This document shows, one piece after another, positions 34,201-45,728 of a stretch of 64,000 nt of DNA (its first letter is position 1; each line of letters begins with the position of its first letter). The notes below the pieces were generated by a model. That model worked only from the letters and a program-made list of their open reading frames with translations. It was not told where the DNA came from and did no database searches. The stretch spans positions 62,001 through 126,000 of the forward strand of contig JAPEVC010000069.1 in assembly GCA_027946555.1 (NCBI GenBank). Direction: 5' to 3'. A program made the translations under genes and the position numbers. The DNA is from Gnomoniopsis sp. IMI 355080 (Eukaryota > Ascomycota > Sordariomycetes > Diaporthales > Gnomoniaceae).

Positions 34201-34293
34201 AATGTGACCAAGAGCGTAATAGGCATGGACCAAGGCTATGCTACGATGACCGACCGCGAGAGCGAAGATGACTCGTGCGACTCGGTTGAGTGA
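31207..34293 (+). CDS. srbA: SREBP-family membrane-bound bHLH transcription factor
   Basis: Exons 31207-32124 and 32179-34293 (54-nt intron, donor GTGAGT, acceptor TTAG) give 1010 aa. The start is the ATG at 31207; GTG at 31198 is not used. The N-terminus is Pro/Gln-rich and acidic (activation type). The bHLH begins near residue 243 with HNMIEKRYRTNLNDKI; the Tyr after Arg is the SREBP signature. A long loop and a leucine zipper (YIRHLEKRNNRL) follow across the splice. Two hydrophobic segments follow near residues 447-463 and 511-527, then a large C-terminal domain of the DUF2014 type. In Aspergillus, SrbA is released from ER membranes by proteolysis under low oxygen or low sterol and activates ergosterol, iron and nitrate-assimilation genes. 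It lies tail to tail with nitrite reductase. The orthology is firm as a family; the symbol is by analogy. Confidence 0.9.
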
Positions 34294-34701
34294 TTCCTCT
34301 CCACTCTCGGAAAATTCCCTTTGTCGTCGCATGCCCGCGTATGCATGCCGTATTCTTTGTATTTATAGCATTCCAGGACTTGGTGTTCTCTTTGGCTTAT
34401 ATGGGTCCAATGGTTGGCGGGGAAAAAATGGGAGGGGCTGGCTGATAATTGGTCATTCTAGACCTTACTCCTTCGCGGGTTGACGAAAGGACACGGTTAT
34501 AGGACTACCTCAACGTTTATTGCACAATACCGATCTAATTTCATGTTCTATCCAAGTCGTTGTATGATTGACATCCTTGCCCAAGACGTCAAGTGTGAAC
34601 AGAAAGCGCGATTGCTGCACTCAGCTTCCAATTAACAAAGTCGTCCGTCTCATTTACCTGCTTGACATTGCATCAGGATCTACCCATTTACGTTCGTATG
34701 C
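34294..34701. other. Intergenic between convergent SREBP and nitrite reductase genes
   Basis: This 408-nt interval holds both 3' ends. No gene and no clear terminator sequence were seen. Confidence 0.45.
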
Positions 34702-37700
34702 TTACCAGTCCATGCCAGCACCACCACACCCACCACCGGCCATCAGCTCCACCGGCTGCCGCATGGGCAGCTCCACATGGGGCTTCACGCCAGGTTTCCT
34801 GGCTCTGTGTCCCACGAATTGTATCTTCTTGTCCAGGTCTTCAAACTGACTCTTCCCTTCGCCTTTCTTCACCTTCCATTTTGAAGTCCCTAGCTCGGCA
34901 TCCAGCTCCTCCACTGGCGGCAGCTTCAGGTACACTTGTCCATCTCTTCTCTCCTCAACCTCAAACGTGGCAATGCTCATCTCGCTATCGTTCTTGCAAT
35001 CCCCCTTGCTCAAATCATAGTTGCGCTTATGGTGCGGACAAGAGATCCACGGTGCGCTAATGGTGCCGTCTTCGCTCTTCTCTTGGCCAACAAGCCCGTC
35101 TGATAGGACAAAGGCACGCTTGTGCGGACACATTTGCTGCGTAGCATAGTACTGGCCTCGAATCCGCCATACAGCAAGCTGCGTGTCTCCGCGCTTGATT
35201 GTCGCAGAAATGCCATTCGGCAAATTGTCGGCGCCGTCGAAATGCGAGGCTTCGATGACTGGCTGCCACGTCGTCGACGTCCACCTTGTCCTGAGCCCCT
35301 TGAAATCCTCCTTGGCAGACTCCTTTGCCCAGTATACAGGCCTGAGCTGGCCACGATCTTCCTCGACGTCCATATTGTCCACGTTCTCCTGCGTGTTGTT
35401 GAATTGTTTGAACTTTGCAGCGATGGCAGGATTGTTTACTGCCTCGGCCCATTCGTCGAAGTAGCTGTCCACCAACTCTTGCATCTGTGCCTCGAGTGAG
35501 GCGTTGATGCCGAGCTTGTCGTCGAGGATCACCTCGCGAAGGTACTTGATACCGCCGGGGAGGGCCTCGAGCCAACGGGCAGTCCGCTGAAGTCGGTCGG
35601 CTGTGCGGATGTAGAACATCAGATACCGGTCAATGATGGGAATTACCTCGGTCGGTGGAACATCTTTGGCGAGCAGCTCCGAGTGTTTGGGCTTGGCGCC
35701 GCCGTTGCCTGCGACGAAGATGTTGAAGCCTTTTTCTGAGGCAATGAGACCGAAACTGAGCTGTAGTCAGTACTGGCTGGTGTTGAAGAGCAACGAAGGG
35801 GTGGACAAGACACTAGACTCACTCTTTGTTTTGTGCCTCGGCACACTCGCGCACGCAGCCACTCACACCCCCCTTGATCTTGTGAGGGCTTCGGATGCTC
35901 TTGTAACGTTCCTCAAGCCGGACAGCCATGCCTACACTGTCGCCTATACCGAATCGACACCATGTGGTGCCGACACAGCTCTTGACGGTCCGGAGGGACT
36001 TGGCATAAGCATGCCCACTCTCCATGCCTGCATCCACGAGCGTCTTCCAGATATCGAGCAGGTCCTGCTTCTTGGCGCCAAACATATCTATCCGCTGACC
36101 ACCTGTGATTTTGGTATACAAGCCGTACTTCTTGGCAACCTCACCCATAACAATCATCTTATCTGGCGTGATCTCGCCAGCCGACACCCGCGGCACGACA
36201 CTGAATGTCCCATTCCGTTGAATATTTCCCAGAAAGCGATCATTTGTATCTTGCAAGCCGTGGTTCGGCTTATCCATCACATGCTTGTTCCACAAACTCG
36301 CAAAGATGCTCGCCACCGCCGGTTTGCACACCTCACAGCCCACACTGTCCGGCTCCACGCCCGCGTCCTTCATCACCTGCGCAAACGTCTTGAGTCTCTT
36401 GACCATGACGATGTTGTACAGATCGGCGCGACTGTACCCGAAATGCGGGCAAATGTTGTTCTTGACCTCGTTCCCCATGGCCGCCATCGTCTTGTTGAAG
36501 ATGGTCGTTACGAGCGGAACGCACCCGCCGCACCCGGTCCCTGCTTTCGTGCACGACTTGACATCGCCGAGCGACTTGCACGTTCCGTCTTTGACGACGT
36601 TGACGACGTCGCCCTTGCTGACGTTGTGGCATGAGCAGATTTGCGTGTCGTCGTCGAGGTCGTCCGCGCCGTCATCGCTGCCCTTGGCGGCGCCGAGGAT
36701 CAGCTCGGAGGGCGGCGTCTCGAGAGGTTTCTGATTCTTGACTAACGGGACGAGCTTCACATAGTCCTTGGTGTCGCCGATCATCATTCCTCCTAGAAGA
36801 TATTTGCCATCCATGGTGAAAATGTACTTCTTGTAGACGTTCTGAAATGGGTCTTTGTACGTGAGGGCTTTGACGGCGGGTGGAGGTAGGCCATTGGTGA
36901 GCAGCTTCACATCGTCGGACTTGGTCTTCGATTCGCCACTCTTCTTCTCTTCCCTTGCTGCCGCGCGTGCAGGGAGGTACTTGGGCCCATCTCTGTCCGC
37001 AAAGAAATCGCCAAAACTAGCGACCTCCACGCCCAGCAGCTTGAGCTTGGTGCTGAGATCAGGCCGCTTGAACGCCCTCGGCACATGCAGCTTCGCCTGC
37101 GTGAGGTTGAACGCCAGCACATCCGCCATCTCGACGCCCGGCCCAATCAAGCCGTACGTCTGGCCGTTCCACGACGCACACTCGCCAAGGGCATAGATGC
37201 CTTCCTCACTCGTGCGCAAGTCGTCGCCCACCACGATCCCGCCGCCGCGGTCCGCGCACCGGATGCCCGCGGCGCGCGCCAGCTCGTCGCGGGGGCGCAC
37301 GCCAATGGCAAAACAGATGGTGCTGCAGGCCATGCGCTCGCCGTCCTCAAAGACAACACCCGTGACGGCGTTGGACGCGGCATCGACTTCGATCTTGCCG
37401 ACGCGCTTGCTGAGCATGACGTCGACGCCCAGCGCGCGCACCTGGTCGACAACCATGGTGCCGGCCTCGCCGTCGAGCTGCCGGCTCAGGACCCAGCGGT
37501 TGCGCTCAATCACTTTCACTTGGGCAAAAGAATTCAGGTCCATCATGGCCTTGGCCGCTTCGAGCCCAAGGAGGCCGCCACCGACGACAGCGCCATACGT
37601 TCCTTGCTTCGTGGCGCTGAATTCGATGAGACGCTGCAGGTCGTCGATGTTGCGATAGACAAAGACGCCTTGTGCGTCGTGGCCTGGTGTGTGGCGCGGG

Positions 37701-38039
37701 AGGAGGGCGTCGGAACCTGTGACAATTACGAGGATATCATAGCCGATCTCTTGGCCGTCGTCGCAGGTGACGGATTTTCGGTCTTTGTTGATGGCCGAAA
37801 CTTTCTTGTTAACATGCCAGCCCAGGGCGTTGTCGCTGCCCACGTTTTCTTCGTACCATGTTAGTGGGTTGAGGTAGAGCTGCTCGACCTTGCGGTGTTC
37901 GAAGAAGGACGTTAGGCCGACGCGATTGTAAGCCAAGTGTGGTTCTTCGCCGATTACTGTGATGTCGTACTCGCGGGTGCGTGCGTCTAGTTTGAGGAGT
38001 TTCTCGCTGCGGAATTGTGTGAGTATCTTTCTTGGCGGC

Positions 38040-38070
<31 letters not shown>

Positions 38071-38170
38071 ACTAATAAGGTGGTGAAAGCTTGGACTGGG
38101 CTTACATGAAGCTGATACCCACCATCCCCAGACCCACTACGACGATCTTCTTCCTCGACCCGGCAGCCAT
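34702..38170 (-). CDS. niiA: Assimilatory nitrite reductase [NAD(P)H], siroheme/Rieske type
   Basis: Exons 38106-38170, 35823-38006 and 34702-35755 give 1100 aa. Intron 1 is 38007-38105 and intron 2 is 35756-35822. The N-terminus (KKIVVVGLGMVGISF) starts an FAD/NAD(P)H-dependent oxidoreductase module. A BFD-type [2Fe-2S] segment (CSCHNVSKGD...CGGCVP) follows, then the nitrite/sulfite reductase domains with siroheme/4Fe-4S cysteines (CVGTTWC and GCVREC). The C-terminal Rieske-like domain has CPHKRAF and CPHHKRN. It reduces nitrite to ammonium with six electrons in the cytosol, the second step of nitrate assimilation. No nitrate reductase or transporter gene is clustered with it here. Nitrogen control by a GATA factor is likely: a GATA pair lies about 160-170 bases upstream of the ATG. 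Full length, no defects seen. Confidence 0.95.
38041..38070. repeat. (GCT)10 microsatellite inside nitrite reductase intron 1
   Basis: Ten GCT units; on the transcribed strand this is an AGC run, offering many CAG triplets upstream of the used acceptor at 38007. Confidence 0.9.
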
Positions 38171-41100
38171 TGCGCTGGAATCGGATGGTCGAATCAATTC
38201 TTGAACACTATGCACCAAGACACGTAATGATGTTCAAGTACAGCCCAGCATCATACAATTTGTGAGATCATGAAGGGGTAATAGGTCACAGAATTAAGAG
38301 AGACGGCGAGATTTTGGGAAGTCGTGAGATAAAATTATCAATGACATACTTTCTGGATCGATGTGGCACGTCTATCTAGGCTTTTCCGGATCCCGCGACC
38401 AGAACAAGCTTTGGTATTGGCCCTATTGGGGCAGCATGAAACGAGCATTGCGATGGTTGACTTACCATTACAAACTCTTCCCAATTGTTTGGCTCGTGCT
38501 GTTGTGGACCTGCAATACATTCAGCATGAGCATTTCCGTGGGCGTGTCTGGATTCGATATCTCCGTCCACGTCCGGGAGGTTCAGCCTTGATAAGAAGGG
38601 CCATCGTCCAATGGCGTGTCGCTGAGTGACTAGCGCTATCCACATGTTGGTACTGGCCGCGGAGAAAGATAGTGGGGTTGCTTTACAAATGGTCGGCGAC
38701 ATCCTCCCAAGATCTCGTGGGGGCGTACAGGCTATATGGGAAAAGGGAGTGTAATCTGTTGGCGAAGTCATATCACTGTCTGGACTTCCTTTCCATCGTA
38801 TTTTTGTTCTCCTGAAAACCCCAATGTCCTACTATACCAAACTACTAACCACCCGTGGCTGTATTGGCACTGGAATCAACCGGGCCAATCATCTTACACC
38901 GAATTGGGTCCACCTTCACACCTCTGAATAGGCCACTCTACTGTGACTTCAATAGGTCTCTGACACCCTGACTATGATCATTGTGTAGTATATAAAAGAG
39001 GAAGAGACGCCCTTGGTGCTGTTCAAAGTCGAACATGACAGTGACTCCCTGGCTGCAGAGCTGAGTGCAGACCGGTCGCAAGGCGAAAAAATATGCTTTT
39101 GGAGAATGAGTAAAGAGCAAGTGGAGGAGCCCAAGGACCATATAGCTTGATCACTTCGATGACTGCTAGAGAGACGGACTGTGTTATCCAAATGACTGAT
39201 ATCCAAGCACAAACAAAAAGCAGCTAGGTGAAAAGAAGGTCCTTTCAGAATGACTCTGGCAACAAACAATCCTAGAGCGCGCCCGTGTAGCCCATTCTGC
39301 AGGGGTAGCTCGGATGACAGCCCGAACCATCTGATCCTTGAGATGGCAGGGCACGACAGCATGTCTGCGTTCTAACACAGGTATGATCCACTAATAGTAG
39401 GAGTCATGTTCTACTTCATGGTATACTTCTTAAGCTCAAGGCTCTGGGTGGGCAAACCTAATGTAAGTGTACTTGTATTAGGACAGTCTAGCAGCCTAGT
39501 CGAGCAACAAAGGAAAAAAGGTGGAGGCTCGTAAGGCCTGGGGACGAAGGTCCACACATCCGTTGAACTGTGGGACAATGGGATAGTGGGAAAGTGGGTA
39601 GCCAGGCATCATGGTTTGCATGGAAATTGGGGATATCTTCTCCGCATATCCCCGGCGTTACCGGATTCTTTTGGCCCCTGATTATAGGTGAACCTGCTGT
39701 ACAATGCACTGTGCTGACACAACATATTAAGCTTTCTCTCTCATCACCAGCATAAATTGCAACGATCCCACCACTTCCATGGATTCTTTGAGATATTGTG
39801 GGCACAAGCACAAGACGTGTTGCTGCTCATGGTGTTGTCTCGGCCCGGACTCCTCCCGGGTGTCACGAGCAGAGCGGCATGTTTGGTGCGGCAGCCAAAC
39901 CAAATAGAACCCAGCCGCTGTTTGGCCACCAGTTAGGTAGGTAGGCACCGTGAATCGGTCTACATGGACGTGCCCCAGACTAAATGGCATCTTCCACTGG
40001 TAGGCGCGCCTTGTCGGGCTTGACTTGCAAATGGCAGAGTGCTATCGATTTGGAGTGGTCTTATTGACCCCAATGCAAATACTGTACACCTACTATGGAC
40101 AGGCTTAATTTTTGGGTATCAAATGGTTGCGAATGCGGGTCGCTTATGCCTCTAACCGACAGCATGCCCGTAGCACGCGTAGCACGCCCGATGCTATGTA
40201 GTAGAATTATGAAGGTATGAAGCTACCATGTCCCCTAGGATCTAGGGGCCGCCGGGGTCAACAGTCCGTAGTCAGGTCTAATTTCTCGTAATGACGAATG
40301 AGATTACACTCCCAAAGCTACAGGGTCTCTTGCATAGACGCGGCCAGCGGTGTAGGGTGGCATCACCATACATTGGATGAACTTCGATTCCTAGTCCTTT
40401 TCCTGGCAAGTTTGTTTTGTTCAGGGCAAGAGTATGTTGGAACCTGCAGGTCTGGAGAAAATGACTGCTTACAGTTCACTTCAGAAACTTGGAAAACGAT
40501 CTTACTCCCTCGTATTTACCACCCAGGTTTAGTATTCAACACTGCTATATATCCCGTCCGAGCACATCGAACCCTCAGACCACATTCCATACCCCGCCAC
40601 TTTTACTACTCGCTGCTATGTACCCAACATAGTACCCACAATGCCATTAGTCTCGGCAGTGGACGCAGTGATGGACTACGCTAATGCATACCATGAAAGA
40701 CGTCACCGCCTTTGTTCTTGCAAGACTGCAGCGGTGTCCCGCAGCATTCCAGACCCTCTTCCGCTACCTCAGCTACCTAATTTCCCCAAGAGTAACAGTA
40801 CCATAGGTACTATAGAGTCTAACCACTATCCGACTTACTCGTTCCAAGACAGCACCCTAGCACTCCTAGGCCCGGCACCTACGGTCACCCGGTGAACTCA
40901 CGGTACCCTCCATGACCTTGACCTCATGCTCTGTACGGCGTACCTCGCATGGACATAACGTGCCATCTGGAGCCTTGACGAATAAGTAAATCGTTGCAGA
41001 CACATATGTGCAACCCCCTCCTTTCGACTCCAACACCTGCAAACCCCTCCCCCACGACCCATGACCGCTTGCAGGTGCTCTCGTCGGGCACACCCATGAC

Positions 41101-41297
41101 TAAGTTATGTCGATAGGGGGAGGGCCAGGATAGCACAGCAACTACCAGTCGGCCGGTTAGAGTTCAGATCATCGCATGTTGGTAATCTCCCTACTCCGTG
41201 ACGTCGGGCCCAACGGCCATATATGCGGGCTACGTTTAGCTCCCGGAGCGTGTGAACGGATGATCCTTGGCAGCCCGGACGTATACCTGGCTACCAT
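38171..41297. other. Long intergenic stretch upstream of nitrite reductase and GH47
   Basis: About 3.1 kb. Apart from the nitrite reductase promoter, it holds only short unconvincing frames. The 89-codon frame at 38363-38629 starts with GTG. CCTAGG-containing hexamers lie near 40234 and 40866. Confidence 0.45.
38328..38339. promoter_or_regulatory. Paired GATA motifs upstream of nitrite reductase
   Basis: GATA at 38328-38331 and its inverse TATC at 38336-38339 face each other within 12 bases, about 160 bases before the ATG. AreA/NIT2 factors of fungi favour two GATA sites within about 30 bases at nitrogen-catabolite genes. Binding is inferred. Confidence 0.5.
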
Positions 41298-41305
41298 TAT
41301 ATAAA
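41298..41305 (+). promoter_or_regulatory. TATA box of the GH47 gene
   Basis: TATATAAA 148 bases before the chosen ATG at 41453; it also precedes the in-frame upstream ATG at 41363. Confidence 0.5.
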
Positions 41306-41452
41306 CTGAACGTTTCCTGAAAAGAAATTAATTAAAAGACCTAGTGGTTCTCAGCCTCTCTAATGATTAGGAGCCTTGTAGTTCCCTCACCGACCTTCTC
41401 CCTCCGAAGAGACGCGCTCGAAGTTTCCGGTCTTTACGGTTACACATACACC

Positions 41453-43572
41453 ATGCACTCGTTACCGTACGCCCTCGCCGTCTTGGCGATCGCCTCTCAA
41501 GTGGCCGCAGTTCCTCAGGTGCCCCAAATTCGAGGTCAACAACCACATGTTCCGGCGAAAAGGTACACTGGGCCGCCCTCGAGCTATGTCACTAACCAGA
41601 CACGAGCCGACGCGGTAAAGCAAACCTTCCAGATCAGCTGGGACGGGTATTACAAATATGCTTTTCCTGGCGACTCGTTGCTCCCTGTCACGAATAGTTT
41701 TGAGAATGATCGGTGAGCATGCATGTCTATTCTTTGACCTACAGCCAGTTTGCTGACGGGTCATCAGGAATGGCTGGGGTGCCAGTGCTGTCGATGCTTT
41801 CAGCACGGCGCTGATTATGGGAAACACCGAAGTTGTCTCTCAGATTTTGGATTTTGTGCCAGAAATCGACTTCAGCGTTAGCTTCAACGACACGGTGGTC
41901 TCGGTTTTTGAGACGACCATTCGATATCTTGGTGGCCTGCTATCCGGTGCGTTCTTGAATTTGAGGGGTTCTAGTAGTGCCTGGATCTTATGGTACTGAT
42001 CATCGTGGTTCATAGCATACGATCTTCTCACGGGGCCGCTGGCTTCCCAATTCGGCAACTCCACTGCCAAAGCTGATGCCGTCCTCGCACAAGCCAAGAA
42101 CCTGGGGAATACTCTTAAATTTGCCTTCGACACGCCAACAGGAATCTCCGACAACAGCATCTACCTCGATCCCCCAAGACTGGCCAACTCCACGAGCAAT
42201 GGCGTCGCCACTATCGGTACTCTCGTGATGGAATGGACGCGCCTCTCCGACCTGACTGGGGACCCGACCTATGGAGAGCTCGCACAGAAGGGCGAATCCT
42301 ACCTGATCAATCCACTCAACCCTGGGCTGGGCGAGCCGTTCCCGGGCCTGCTGGGCAGCGACGTGAGCATTGCTAATGGCAGCTTCCTCGACAGCGCTGG
42401 CGGTTGGACGGGAGGCACCGACAGCTACTACGAGTACCTCATCAAGATGTATCTGTACGATCCGACTCGATTTTCCACCTACAAGGACAGGTGGGTGTCT
42501 GCGGTCGAAAGCTCCATCAAGTATCTGGCCAGCCATCCTACGTCCAGGCCGGATTTGACGTTTTTGAGTTATTATTATAATAACACAAAGGATGGCATTT
42601 TCTACTATTCGGAGCACTGTGAGTCAGATACTTGATTTTTATGCTTTTCTTCTGTCTGTATATGCATAGGTCCCTTCGTGGAATGCTTCCCTCAGCTGGG
42701 AAGAGCTCGCCAGGATCATTTCTTCAGCTCCGGAGCAAACAACCGCAAAAGGCTTGACACAACCACGCGCTTCGGAATGGGAGACAAACACGTTTGCTGT
42801 CCCTCCCCTGTGCGCCGTGGATCGTTTGAATTTTTTTACCTTGACAGACAAAGCACAAGGCGCTTTTTCGTGGCTCAAAGTGGCAACCACAACGGATCAC
42901 AAGGCTGACAAACATCTTATTAGTGGCTTGCTTCGATGGTGGGAATTTCATCCTCGGCGGTCTTACCCTGAACGAGCCATCCTACATCGACTTCGGCCTT
43001 GAGCTTGTTGCAGGATGTCGTGAAACATACAAGCAAACAGCGACCGGCATCGGGCCTGAGACGTTTCAGTGGATCGGCGAGTTCTCGCCAGCAAACGCGA
43101 CTGTGCCTCCAGGAAATGAGTCGTTCTACGAACGGGCCGGATTCTACATCACGGGCTCATCGTACATTACGCGCCCCGAGGTCATCGAGAGCTACTACTA
43201 CGCGTATCGGGCAACGGGTGACACGAAATACCAGGAGTGGGCGTGGGAGGCTTATTTGGCTATTAACTCGACCTGCAGAGTCGGCAGTGGTTATTCAAGC
43301 ATCAATGATGTGAATGAGGTCGGTGGCGGTGGCTTCCAAAATTTCCAGGAGAGCTTCTGGTTTGCAGAGGTGTTGAAGTACAGCTATCTCATTCATGCCG
43401 AGGTGAGTTTTACTCTCGTCGTTCCCCCCGGGGGTTATGACATTTGCTGACCCTATACTCCCAGGACGCTGCCTACCAAGTCAAAGCGGATCAGACCAAT
43501 GAGTTCGTATTCAATACCGAAGCTCACCCAGTCAAGATACCGGGCGGGGAAAGCACCAAGAGGAAGGGATGA
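41453..43572 (+). CDS. Secreted GH47 alpha-1,2-mannosidase (class I)
   Basis: Exons 41453-41712, 41768-41946, 42016-42618, 42924-43402 and 43465-43572 join in phase to 542 aa. The ATG at 41453 was chosen because it starts a clean signal peptide (MHSLPYALAVLAIASQVAAV); an in-frame ATG at 41363 would bury it. GH47 signatures include RADAVKQTFQISWDGYYKYAF, NGWGASAVDAFSTALIMGN, HLACFDGGNFILGG and the calcium-site Thr in FNTEAHP near the C-terminus. It trims alpha-1,2-linked mannose from N-glycans, in the secretory pathway or outside the cell. Many NxS/T sites support secretion. Intron 3 (42619-42923, 305 nt) is far longer than the other introns, which are 55-69 nt. The last exon is needed for the calcium site. 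Confidence 0.9.
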
Positions 43573-43691
43573 GCTCTCCATGAACTTTCTCACATGATAC
43601 AGTATCTTAGCATCAAATAGAATAGGCGACTTGCTTCGCATATGCATAATTCTATCCGCCCCCTCCGGCTGCTCAGCCCGATGGTCACGCA

Positions 43692-44756
43692 TCAAGATTT
43701 CGGTGACACCTGGAATTCGGCCGTCACCCCGAGATGATCAGTCACCCATGGTTTCTCGAAGCCCAGCTCGACAATTTGCTTGCCCTCGTCCTCTCCTTCA
43801 GCTAACACGTCCTCCCCGAACCTGTCAAACTTGAGTAGCTTGACACCTCCGCAGAAATACACTTTATCCATCCTTGAACATCCAAACTGCTCTCGAAGCT
43901 TCGTCGCCGCCTGCTGGCCCCAAGTAAACCCTTTGCCATCATCTTCCTTGCCACCCAGCTCAAGATACGCATCTTTGAGGTTGTTGTCCACGTGTAACGT
44001 GCGGTCAAAAGTCTGAATGGCATTGAAGTCTCCAGCGGTCAAGCCAGCGTATACATGTTCCTCGTGCAAGTAGTGTGCAATGAGCTGCATCTGGGGTGGG
44101 CGAAAGGGGGGATCCAAAGCCAAGGACTCGAGATGTGAATTACAGAGGCGGATCTTCTTGGCGTCGGGCCCCACGGCAACATCCACAAAGAAGGCATCGC
44201 GTTCCATGCGCGTCTGCGAATAATGCACGCGAAAAGCGGCGGTGATGGGCAGGCGGGCATCAACGAGCGTGACCGTCCCGTAGTGTGAGGTAGCCCAATT
44301 CGTAGAATCCAAGTCGGTCAAGTGGTAACGTTCTCGGACCCAGGGTGTAGCGGCGATAGTGACCAAGTCTGAAGGGACGCACTCCTGAAGAAAAATGACA
44401 GAGGCAGTGGTTGGCGGAATGGGCTTTGTGAGGGCATCCAGGTAGCTCAGGGCCGGTCTCATGCGTGCCTGGGCAAAGGGCAGCATGAAGTCGATGTTCC
44501 ACGTATATAGAGCGATATTAGTAATACTGCTGTTGCTATCGTCCGGGGCTTTTGCCTCGTCTGTGTCCGAGGGTGACCTTGTGGTCCAAGAAGATGTCGC
44601 GGGGTCGAAAGTGTGGTAAGCTTGAGGATGAGGCTTGTCCGGAGCCCACGGCACTGACGACTTTCTCGCGGCCCCGGTGTCCTTGATGGCTTGTGCGACA
44701 ATGGCCTCCATATTCTGCAAGAATGTGCTGTTCAAGATTTTATTCCAAAATGGCAT
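43692..44756 (-). CDS. Endonuclease/exonuclease/phosphatase-fold (EEP) phosphoesterase, TDP2-like
   Basis: Coding part is a single exon of 354 aa with ATG at 44756. Just upstream is a textbook intron end (TACTAAAC, then TTTTGCAG, 2 bases before the ATG), so a 5'-UTR intron is likely. EEP motifs in order: TWNID, FLQEC, a central RMERDAFFVDVAVG strand, NSHLES, GDFNA, TWG and a final TDHLG. These provide the metal-binding Asn/Glu/Asp and catalytic His of the DNase-I/APE1 fold. The spacing resembles TDP2-type tyrosyl-DNA phosphodiesterases and related fungal EEP proteins, but the true substrate (DNA adduct, nucleotide or phospholipid) cannot be told. It ends 119 bases from the end of the GH47 gene, facing it. 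Confidence 0.85.
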   Translation of the reverse strand: MPFWNKILNSTFLQNMEAIVAQAIKDTGAARKSSVPWAPDKPHPQAYHTFDPATSSWTTRSPSDTDEAKAPDDSNSSITNIALYTWNIDFMLPFAQARMRPALSYLDALTKPIPPTTASVIFLQECVPSDLVTIAATPWVRERYHLTDLDSTNWATSHYGTVTLVDARLPITAAFRVHYSQTRMERDAFFVDVAVGPDAKKIRLCNSHLESLALDPPFRPPQMQLIAHYLHEEHVYAGLTAGDFNAIQTFDRTLHVDNNLKDAYLELGGKEDDGKGFTWGQQAATKLREQFGCSRMDKVYFCGGVKLLKFDRFGEDVLAEGEDEGKQIVELGFEKPWVTDHLGVTAEFQVSPKS

Positions 44757-45053
44757 ACCTGCAAAAGAGGTTTAGTATGAATCAGTGTGCAGAGGGTAGA
44801 TTGAACAGGTGTGCGAGCCAAGCTGGAGAAGTTCTTGGGGTTGTCGCCGGGCTGCTCGGAAAATCAAAGCCAACAAGTCTAACAGCCAACAAGTTTACCA
44901 GCCAACACTCAGCTGAGATATCCGCACTGGAGACGATTACTTTCTATTGAGCAGGCGATTGCGTCAACTCACACACGAGTTCCTACAATAACGGACTATC
45001 TGATCACATTACACGGATATTCCCACTTCCCCCCGCCAGAGTGTCCTGAATTC

Positions 45054-45272
45054 TCAAGCACCTCCATTCCGCTTGGCATATTCCTCCTCCATCGCTTCCT
45101 CGTACAGTCTGTCCGCCTCAATCTCCTCCGAGCTCTTGGACCTGGTAATGCCCGCTCCCGTGTTCACACCAGCTCCTGTAGGTTGAGCTTCCGTAGGCTG
45201 TTGTGAAGCCTGCTGGGCGTCGCTCGATGCTACAGCATCTGTGGCTTTAGGTTGAGAATGTAAAAGAGGCAT
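45054..45272 (-). CDS. Small acidic conserved fungal protein (72 aa)
   Basis: ATG at 45272, single exon. The first half is Ala/Gln/Thr-rich and probably disordered. The second half, ITRSKSSEEIEADRLYEEAM then EEEYAKRNGGA, is a charged amphipathic helix with the look of a conserved segment. Short proteins ending in this way recur in ascomycetes; none has a known role to my knowledge. It is placed between the EEP gene and the NAPE-PLD-like gene on the same strand. Confidence 0.6.
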   Translation of the reverse strand: MPLLHSQPKATDAVASSDAQQASQQPTEAQPTGAGVNTGAGITRSKSSEEIEADRLYEEAMEEEYAKRNGGA

Positions 45273-45728
45273 GGTGGTGAATATGGATGGTGCTTATGTG
45301 CAATGAAACGGAAGAAAGTAAGTAAAGCAAAAAGGAGTCATATCATGCCGTAGGTGGTGCATCGGTCTTTATACCAGAGGGTGGTCGAGGAGGCCGCCAG
45401 ATCAGTGGCGAGGTTCGGAGCTTCGCGGCCTTCTTAGAAAGCTGCAGTGGAGATCCCTGTTTTTCGTCTTGAGTAACCAACCCCCCTCCCCCCCCGGTTG
45501 GCAAAATGAATGAGAAAAAAGTATCAAAATGCAGCGTCACAGAGAGTCTGAACTGCATGTTTGAAAAGCAATATTCATAAGGTCACATAATTCCTACATT
45601 CCTGGCATATCAAACTTGGAAATACTTTGAGGACTGGCCGAAATATCGTGAATGTAAAGAGGTAAAAAGTCGTGGTGAGTCCTGAATGGAGGAGCAGGAT
45701 GCACCTCTTGCAGTGCCTGAATTATGGA
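45273..45728. other. Intergenic
   Basis: Upstream region of the small acidic gene and 3' flank of the NAPE-PLD-like gene. It has a C-rich run (about 45480-45498) and no gene. Confidence 0.45.

Noticed and set aside
35819..37936. Reading nitrite reductase as two separate genes (flavoprotein and Rieske protein)
   Set aside because: A 67-nt in-phase intron (35756-35822) and a 5' exon join them into one normal 1100-aa enzyme.
38041..38070. Possible CRISPR-like or minisatellite array
   Set aside because: It is a plain trinucleotide microsatellite in an intron.
38363..38629. 89-codon frame upstream of nitrite reductase
   Set aside because: GTG start, in promoter DNA with GATA sites, antisense frame also open.
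45343..45558. 71-codon minus-strand frame
   Set aside because: Contains homopolymer C-run translation; no protein character.
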